From contig JAFXFF010000012.1 of assembly GCA_017520705.1 (NCBI GenBank), positions 1 to 64,000 of the forward strand: a stretch of 64,000 bases of DNA, given 5' to 3'. Numbering within the stretch: position 1 is the stretch's first letter; each line of letters begins with the position of its first letter. This document shows, in pieces, positions 59,234 through 64,000 of this stretch. The translations under genes were made by a program, and so were the position numbers. Under the pieces are notes generated by a model. The model did no database searches and was not told where the DNA came from. It saw nothing but the letters and a program-made list of their open reading frames with translations. The DNA is from Clostridia bacterium. GTDB taxonomy: Bacteria > Bacillota > Clostridia > Oscillospirales > Acutalibacteraceae.

Positions 59234-60565
59234 ATGGAAAAATGGGATCTGCTGGATGCCGACGGCAATTTCACAGGCCGCATGATTATACGCGGTGAAC
59301 CCTTATTGCCCGGCATGTATCACCTGGTAGAGCACATCTGGATCGTGGACTCCAAGGGGCGCCTGCTGATCCAGCAGCGTAACCCCGACTTAAAACTGAT
59401 GCCCGGCGTATGGGCCGCCAACAGCGGCAGTGCCCAAGCCGGCGAGGACAGCGAGAGCGCCGCCCGCCGCGAACTGTTTGAGGAACTGAGCATCCGCACC
59501 GCACCCGGCGAATTGGTGTACGGCGGCCGTATGCGGCGGCGCAATTCCTTCACCGATTTCTGGCTTCTCTACCGCGATATCGACGCGTCCTCGCTGCGCC
59601 TGCAGCAGGAGGAGGTGGCACAGGTCAAGTGGGTCACCCCCGAAGAGCTGATTGCGATGCTGGGGGATCGGTCCTTCCACCATTATGGCACCGCCTACTT
59701 CCAGTTCGTCTTCCGCGCCATCGAGCGTGGGCGCCGCACCCTCTACGTCACCGATCTGGACGGCACCCTGCTGCAGAATAACCAGACCCTGTCCGATCAC
59801 ACCGTGGAGACGGTCAACCGCCTCATCAGCCGCGGCATGATGATCTCCGCCGCCACCGCCCGCGGCACCATCGGTGTGCAATGCGTCCAGCTGGGGCGCA
59901 TCCGCTTCCAGACCCCTATCATTATGCTGGGCGGCGTACTGCTGTACGACCTCTACCGCCGCCGTATTCTCCACAGCTGCGACCTCTCCGCCGCCACCGT
60001 AGGCGCGGTGCTGCAGGTGTTCGCCGATTTGGGCCGTCATCCCCAGCTCTACCGCCGTCGGGGCAACGAGGTGCACATCTACTACACCGACCTGACCGCG
60101 GAGGAGGAAAAATTCATCCATCGTACCGACCCCAATGGTCGCACCTTTGACCACTTCTACCACCGCGTTTCCTATCTGCGCAGCACCCCCGCCATCTTCT
60201 TCAGCTGTCAGGGCCCCCACGCCGTGCAGTCCGAGCTGGCGGCGCGTCTCGAGCACATCCCCGGCATCCGCGTGGTGCTGTACGCCGACACCTACGCCGA
60301 GGATAACTGGTTCTTAGAGATCTGCCGCGACGACGCAGACAAGGGCAGCGCTGTCCGCCGCCTGTGCCAGCGTGTGGGCGCGGACCGTCTGGTGGTGTTT
60401 GGCGACAATCGCAACGACATCCCTCTCTTCCGTGAGGCGGATCTGGCACTGTGCGTTGCCAACGGCTCCCCCGAAGCCAAATCGGCAGCCGACCGCATCA
60501 TCGAGGCCAATACCGACGAGGGTGTGCCCAACTATCTCCACGCGATCTACAACAGAAAGGTGTGA
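59234..60565 (+). CDS. NUDIX hydrolase fused to Cof-type HAD phosphatase
   Basis: 443 residues, ATG 59234 with GAAAGGGGG upstream. Residues 1-165 are an isopentenyl-diphosphate-isomerase-like NUDIX domain (WDLLDADGNFTGRMIIRGE, LMPGVWAANSGSAQAGED, ESAARRELFEELSI). Residues about 175-443 are a HAD class IIB (Cof) phosphatase with motif I VTDLDGTLL, motif II SAATAR and motif III/IV VFGDNRNDIPLF. Both active sites look intact. The NUDIX part could remove diphosphate and the HAD part the remaining phosphate of one metabolite, or each may act alone. It ends 7 bp before the CDF gene. Confidence 0.93.
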   Translation: MEKWDLLDADGNFTGRMIIRGEPLLPGMYHLVEHIWIVDSKGRLLIQQRNPDLKLMPGVWAANSGSAQAGEDSESAARRELFEELSIRTAPGELVYGGRMRRRNSFTDFWLLYRDIDASSLRLQQEEVAQVKWVTPEELIAMLGDRSFHHYGTAYFQFVFRAIERGRRTLYVTDLDGTLLQNNQTLSDHTVETVNRLISRGMMISAATARGTIGVQCVQLGRIRFQTPIIMLGGVLLYDLYRRRILHSCDLSAATVGAVLQVFADLGRHPQLYRRRGNEVHIYYTDLTAEEEKFIHRTDPNGRTFDHFYHRVSYLRSTPAIFFSCQGPHAVQSELAARLEHIPGIRVVLYADTYAEDNWFLEICRDDADKGSAVRRLCQRVGADRLVVFGDNRNDIPLFREADLALCVANGSPEAKSAADRIIEANTDEGVPNYLHAIYNRKV

Positions 60566-60572
60566 CCTTTGT

Positions 60573-61739
60573 ATGTTCAGCGACGCTTTGTGCCGCCGCT
60601 TTGTGAAAGACAGCGACCGCACCGACGATCCTAAGGTGCGCCTGGCCTACGGCCGCCTGGCGGGTATCGTGGGCATCGTGTGCAACCTGCTTTTGTGCGG
60701 CTTCAAGCTGCTGGCGGGTATTCTCGCCGGCAGTCTGGCCATGATTGCCGACGCTTTCAACAACCTGTCTGACGCCGGCTCCTCCATCGTCACCCTCATC
60801 GGCTTCAAGCTGGCCGGTGCTCCTGCCGACGACGACCATCCCTTCGGCCACGGCCGTATGGAATACCTATCTGCCATGGGCGTGGCGGTGCTCATCATCC
60901 TCGCCGGCTTCGAGCTGGCTACCACCGCCATCGACAAAATGATCCACCCCGCCGCCTCCAGCTTTAGCCTGATCGCCGCCATCATTCTGGCGGTATCCAT
61001 CGGCGTGAAATTGTGGATGGCGGTATTCAACCGCCGCATCGGCAAGCGCATCCACTCCGACGCCCTCTGCGCCGCCGCTTTGGACAGCCGCAACGACGTC
61101 ATCTGCACCGGTCTGGTGCTGGCATCCTCGGTGCTGGGCCTGTGGCTTCCCGTTTCCGTCGACGGCTACATGGGTATGGCGGTGGCACTGTTCGTTATCT
61201 GGTCCGGCTTCACGGTGATCAAGGACACCGTCTCCCCCCTACTGGGCCAGGCTCCCGATCCCGGGTTGGTGCAGGGCATCCAGCAGACCGTCCTCTCCTA
61301 TGAGGGCGTGGTAGGCATCCACGACCTCATCGTCCATGATTACGGTCCCGGCCGCGTCTTCGTGTCCCTCCACGCCGAGGTGCCGGAGGACCAGCCAATC
61401 AGCAAGAGCCACGACGTCATCGACAATATTGAGATGGAACTGCAGGAGAAGTTCAACATCCTTTCCTGTATCCATATGGACCCCGTAGACACCGACAACC
61501 CCGAGACCCTGCGCCTCAAAGAAGTGGCCATCCGCCTGATGAACGAGGTGGACGAGTCCCTCACCCTCCACGATTTCCGCGTGGTGACCGGCGATACCCA
61601 CACCAATCTGCTGTTTGATCTGGTGGTGCCCCACGGCCATCCCGACGGCCAGGGCGCGGCAGCCCGTCTGCGGGACGCGGTGCATACCCACGACCCCAAG
61701 CTCTACGCCGTCATTAAGGTAGAACACAGCTATACATAA
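60573..61739 (+). CDS. cation diffusion facilitator (CDF) transporter
   Basis: 388 residues from ATG 60573; translation is probably coupled to the upstream gene. Six membrane helices; metal-site motifs DAFNNLSDAGSS and DHPFGHGRMEY in helix 2 and its loop, and DSRNDVICTG in helix 5 (the D/N variant often seen in Mn or Fe-type CDFs rather than HxxxD zinc types). A cytoplasmic C-terminal domain with HDLIVHDYGPGRVFVSLHAEV is present, plus about 90 further residues. It exports divalent metal such as Mn2+ or Fe2+. The metal is inferred. Confidence 0.93.
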   Translation: MFSDALCRRFVKDSDRTDDPKVRLAYGRLAGIVGIVCNLLLCGFKLLAGILAGSLAMIADAFNNLSDAGSSIVTLIGFKLAGAPADDDHPFGHGRMEYLSAMGVAVLIILAGFELATTAIDKMIHPAASSFSLIAAIILAVSIGVKLWMAVFNRRIGKRIHSDALCAAALDSRNDVICTGLVLASSVLGLWLPVSVDGYMGMAVALFVIWSGFTVIKDTVSPLLGQAPDPGLVQGIQQTVLSYEGVVGIHDLIVHDYGPGRVFVSLHAEVPEDQPISKSHDVIDNIEMELQEKFNILSCIHMDPVDTDNPETLRLKEVAIRLMNEVDESLTLHDFRVVTGDTHTNLLFDLVVPHGHPDGQGAAARLRDAVHTHDPKLYAVIKVEHSYT

Positions 61740-61741
61740 AC

Positions 61742-61773
61742 GAAAAAAGAGCAGGTCGCCTGCTCTTTTTTAT
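61742..61773 (+). terminator. terminator of the NUDIX-HAD / CDF operon
   Basis: AAAAAAGAGCAGGTCGCCTG.CTCTTTTTT-type hairpin (GAGCAGG / CCTGCTC) with a long T-run, 2 bp after the stop. Confidence 0.92.
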
Positions 61774-61862
61774 TTTTTCACATTTCCTCTTTCATTTCTT
61801 TGTATAATGTGTTATGATAAGATAAATATGGGATATTCTACCCAGAATTAGGAGGTATAACT

Positions 61863-62828
61863 ATGGCATCCAAGACCTATACCGTCCCCCTTTCCGCGAT
61901 TATTAAAGAGACCTCACTGGAGGTCGTGTATACACCCTGCCCCCCTGAGGAGCGGATGGTGATTTCCGCCGATGTCAACCGTCCCGGTCTGGCACTCAGC
62001 GGCTATCTGGACTATTTTGACAGCGACCGTATCCAAATTATGGGTAAGAATGAGTACGGCTTTATGGAGAACCTGCCCCACGACCTGCGGGACAGTCATC
62101 TCAACGACCTGGTGGGCACCAACCCTCCGGCCATTATCGTCACCCGTGACCTGCCCATTATGCCCGAATTGCTGGAGTGTTGCCACGAGCACGGCGTGCC
62201 TCTGCTGCGAAGCAAAGAGTCCACCTCCTCTCTGATGGCGGCACTCATCGGCTACCTCAGCGTGCAGTTAGCCCCCCGCATCACCCGCCACGGTGTGCTG
62301 GTGGAGGTGTACGGTGAGGGCGTCCTGCTGCTGGGCGACAGCGGCATCGGCAAGAGCGAGACCGCCATCGAGCTGATTAAGCGCGGCCATCGCCTCATCG
62401 CCGACGATGCGGTGGAGATCCGCCGTGTATCCGCCAAAACCTTGGTGGGCTCCTCCCCCGACAATATCCGCCACTTCATTGAACTGCGAGGCATTGGTAT
62501 TGTCAACGTCCGCCGTATGTACGGTATCGGCTCGGTCAAAAACACCGAAAAGATCAACATGGTCATCCAGTTAGAGCCGTGGGAGCAGGGCAAGAATTAC
62601 GACCGCATGGGTCTGGATGGGGAAACTGTCAACATTCTGGGCATCGAGGTGCCCAGCATCACCATCCCCGTCTCTCCCGGCCGTAATCTGGCAGTCATCA
62701 TCGAGAGTGCGGCCATGAACAACCGCCAGAAGAAGATGGGCTACAACGCCGCCCAGGAGCTACTGCACAAGCTGGGTATGGCCGATGATATCGACATGCC
62801 CGACACCTCCCAGTGGGATCATTACTGA
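61863..62828 (+). CDS. hprK: HPr kinase/phosphorylase
   Basis: 321 residues, ATG 61863 behind AGGAGG. Walker A GDSGIGKSE near residue 159, the ELIKRGHRLIADDAVEI segment with the catalytic acidic residue, and the HprK signature LRGIGIVNVRRMYG. An N-terminal DRTGG-like domain covers residues 1-130. It phosphorylates HPr on serine (and reverses this) to control carbon catabolite repression in low-GC Gram-positives, relevant to the glycan operons in this window. First of hprK-murB-rapZ, a conserved order in Clostridia. Confidence 0.97.
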   Translation: MASKTYTVPLSAIIKETSLEVVYTPCPPEERMVISADVNRPGLALSGYLDYFDSDRIQIMGKNEYGFMENLPHDLRDSHLNDLVGTNPPAIIVTRDLPIMPELLECCHEHGVPLLRSKESTSSLMAALIGYLSVQLAPRITRHGVLVEVYGEGVLLLGDSGIGKSETAIELIKRGHRLIADDAVEIRRVSAKTLVGSSPDNIRHFIELRGIGIVNVRRMYGIGSVKNTEKINMVIQLEPWEQGKNYDRMGLDGETVNILGIEVPSITIPVSPGRNLAVIIESAAMNNRQKKMGYNAAQELLHKLGMADDIDMPDTSQWDHY

Positions 62829-62846
62829 TTGCTTGGAGTTGACATC

Positions 62847-63758
62847 ATGAACTATCAACATCTGATAGATACCGCCACCAAATGGAACTGTAGCGTTACC
62901 GAGCAAGCGCCTATGGCCGCCGCCACCACCTTCCGTGTGGGCGGTCCTGCCGACCTGCTCATTGACCTGCCCAGTGCCGCCGCTGCCATGGCGGCGGTGA
63001 ATGTGTGCCGCGAAGAGAACATTCCTTATCTGTTCATCGGCAACGGTTCCAATCTGGTGGTGGGGGATAAAGGCTTTCGCGGCGTAGTACTGCGTTTGGA
63101 CGGCCGTAAGGCCCAGCCTATGCTGTTGGAGGACGGCCGCATCTACGCCCCTGCGGGAATGTCCCTGCAGCGGCTGTGCCTGTTTGCCCGGGATCACAGC
63201 CTAACGGGGCTGGAATTCGCCTATGGTATCCCCGGTACCGTAGGCGGCGCGGTGTATATGAACGCCGGCGCCTACGATGGCGAGATGGCCGGTGTGGTGG
63301 AGTCCGCCGACTGCGTCACCCCCGACGGCATCTTGGCTACTCTCTCGGCCGAAGAACTGCAGATGACCTACCGCCACACCGCCCTGATGGAGGGTGATTA
63401 CATCGTCACCGGTGCCACCCTACGGCTGCAGGCAGGCGATAAAGAGGCCATCTGGACCAGAATGAAAGAGCTGATGGCTCGCCGTCACGAAAAGCAACCG
63501 CTGGAATATCCCTCCGCCGGCAGTTTTTTTAAGCGTCCCGAGGGCTACTTTGCCGGCAAACTGATTCAGGACGCAGGCCTCAAGGGCTTCACCATTGGTG
63601 GCGCTCAGATCAGCGAAAAGCACGCGGGCTTCGTCATCAATCGGGGCGGCGCCACCGCCGCCGACTTGGTGGCACTGCGCAATCGGGTGCAGGAAAAGGT
63701 GTACGCCGAGTTTGGTGTCCATCTTGAAACCGAGGTCCGCTTCGTAGGAGAGTTTTGA
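62847..63758 (+). CDS. murB: UDP-N-acetylenolpyruvoylglucosamine reductase
   Basis: 303 residues from ATG 62847 (GGAGTTGACATC). FAD-binding type MurB: AATTFRVGGPADLLIDLPS, LFIGNGSNLVVGDKGFRG, GLEFAYGIPGTVGGAVYMNAGAYDGEM, YPSAGSFFKRP with the catalytic Ser, and GFVINRGGATAADLV. Second reduction step of UDP-MurNAc synthesis for peptidoglycan. It starts 18 bp after hprK. Confidence 0.97.
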   Translation: MNYQHLIDTATKWNCSVTEQAPMAAATTFRVGGPADLLIDLPSAAAAMAAVNVCREENIPYLFIGNGSNLVVGDKGFRGVVLRLDGRKAQPMLLEDGRIYAPAGMSLQRLCLFARDHSLTGLEFAYGIPGTVGGAVYMNAGAYDGEMAGVVESADCVTPDGILATLSAEELQMTYRHTALMEGDYIVTGATLRLQAGDKEAIWTRMKELMARRHEKQPLEYPSAGSFFKRPEGYFAGKLIQDAGLKGFTIGGAQISEKHAGFVINRGGATAADLVALRNRVQEKVYAEFGVHLETEVRFVGEF

Positions 63759-63791
63759 TTCTCCTTTGACCCAAAAGAAAGGAACCGCACT

Positions 63792-64000
63792 ATGGAACTT
63801 ATCATCGTCACCGGTATGTCGGGTGCCGGCAAATCCTTGGCCAGCAAGGCACTGGAGGACATCGGCTATTACTGCGTGGACAATATGCCCCCCGCTCTGA
63901 TGCCCCCCTTCCTGCAACTATGCCATCAGAGCAGTCAGCCTTTGGAGCGCATTGCACTGGTGACGGATGTGCGCGCAGGCACCCTGTTTGAGGAATTACA
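63792..64000 (+). CDS. rapZ: RapZ/YvcJ-like nucleotide-binding protein, 5' part
   Basis: The first 69 residues are present before the window ends. ATG 63792 has AAAGAAAGGA upstream. The N-terminal P-loop [20 protein letters not shown] and the following [16 protein letters not shown] are diagnostic of RapZ/YvcJ, whose genes follow murB or hprK in many Firmicutes and are usually followed by yvcK and whiA. Role in Gram-positives: GTP/ATP-binding adaptor, with links to UDP-GlcNAc sensing in other phyla. Confidence 0.94.
   Translation, partial: MELIIVTGMSGAGKSLASKALEDIGYYCVDNMPPALMPPFLQLCHQSSQPLERIALVTDVRAGTLFEEL

Noticed and set aside
1..64000. tRNA, rRNA, CRISPR arrays, insertion-sequence transposases, phage genes
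   Set aside because: None was seen on either strand; the repeats present are short palindromic elements only.

Overview
The window comes from a spore-forming, anaerobic, gut-type Clostridia/Oscillospirales-like bacterium. This rests on T-box leaders, a spoVAC gene with a sigma-G-like promoter, an hprK-murB-rapZ locus, near-consensus sigma-A promoters with Shine-Dalgarno sites, ferredoxin-dependent 2-oxoacid oxidoreductase genes and many glycoside hydrolases. Most genes look GC-rich. A few blocks (about 3.7-5.7, 22.5-23.1 and 38.4-44.7 kb) are visibly AT-richer and look acquired. No rRNA, tRNA, CRISPR array, transposase or phage gene was recognised. The window starts and ends inside genes.

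Layout. (1) 1-3.15 kb: a T-box operon encoding a LeuA-like protein that lacks the usual catalytic and metal residues, then a sugar-isomerase-like TIM barrel fused to an acyl-CoA ligase (cut by the window edge). (2) 3.2-5.8 kb: small membrane protein, a palindromic repeat, and a YdcF / NUDIX / GyrI-like / VOC operon whose VOC gene is frameshifted. (3) 5.8-22.4 kb: two minus-strand operons for alpha-glucan and beta-1,4-galactan use. One is an ABC importer (binding protein with an extra C-terminal beta-domain, two permeases, ATPase). The other carries MalQ, pullulanase, a lipoprotein GH53, an anchored GH13, an unknown 601-residue protein, a zinc ribbon and a cytoplasmic GH53. (4) 22.5-33.0 kb: a lipoprotein gene, then ilvE, a four-subunit Vor-type 2-oxoacid:ferredoxin oxidoreductase, a ParA-like ATPase and two XRE-cupin-acyl-CoA-ligase fusions, each ligase behind its own T-box. 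(5) 33.0-38.3 kb: small membrane protein, MacB/FtsX-like ABC protein, MATE exporter. (6) 38.3-45.4 kb: AT-richer block with GH127, an AraC regulator, a YfcC-type transporter and a VTT-acyltransferase fusion, next to spoVAC and a truncated copy of its 3' end. (7) 45.4-56.2 kb: cytoplasmic GH38, GH94, GH2 and a second GH38, which could dismantle mannose-rich or N-glycan-type oligosaccharides. (8) 56.2-64 kb: sfsA, an OB-fold-like lipoprotein, a NUDIX-HAD fusion, a CDF transporter, hprK, murB and rapZ.

Most notable system. The genes at 23.1-32.7 kb, together with the operon at 1-3.1 kb, fit a route that makes branched-chain amino acids from branched-chain fatty acids: acid to acyl-CoA (ligases), reductive carboxylation to the 2-oxoacid (Vor), then transamination (IlvE). 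Folding the three T-box Stem I regions by eye places CUG (Leu), GUA (Val) and AUC (Ile) in the specifier position, one leader for each of three acyl-CoA-ligase fusions. The genes and T-box cores are read directly. The specifier codons and substrate assignments are inference.
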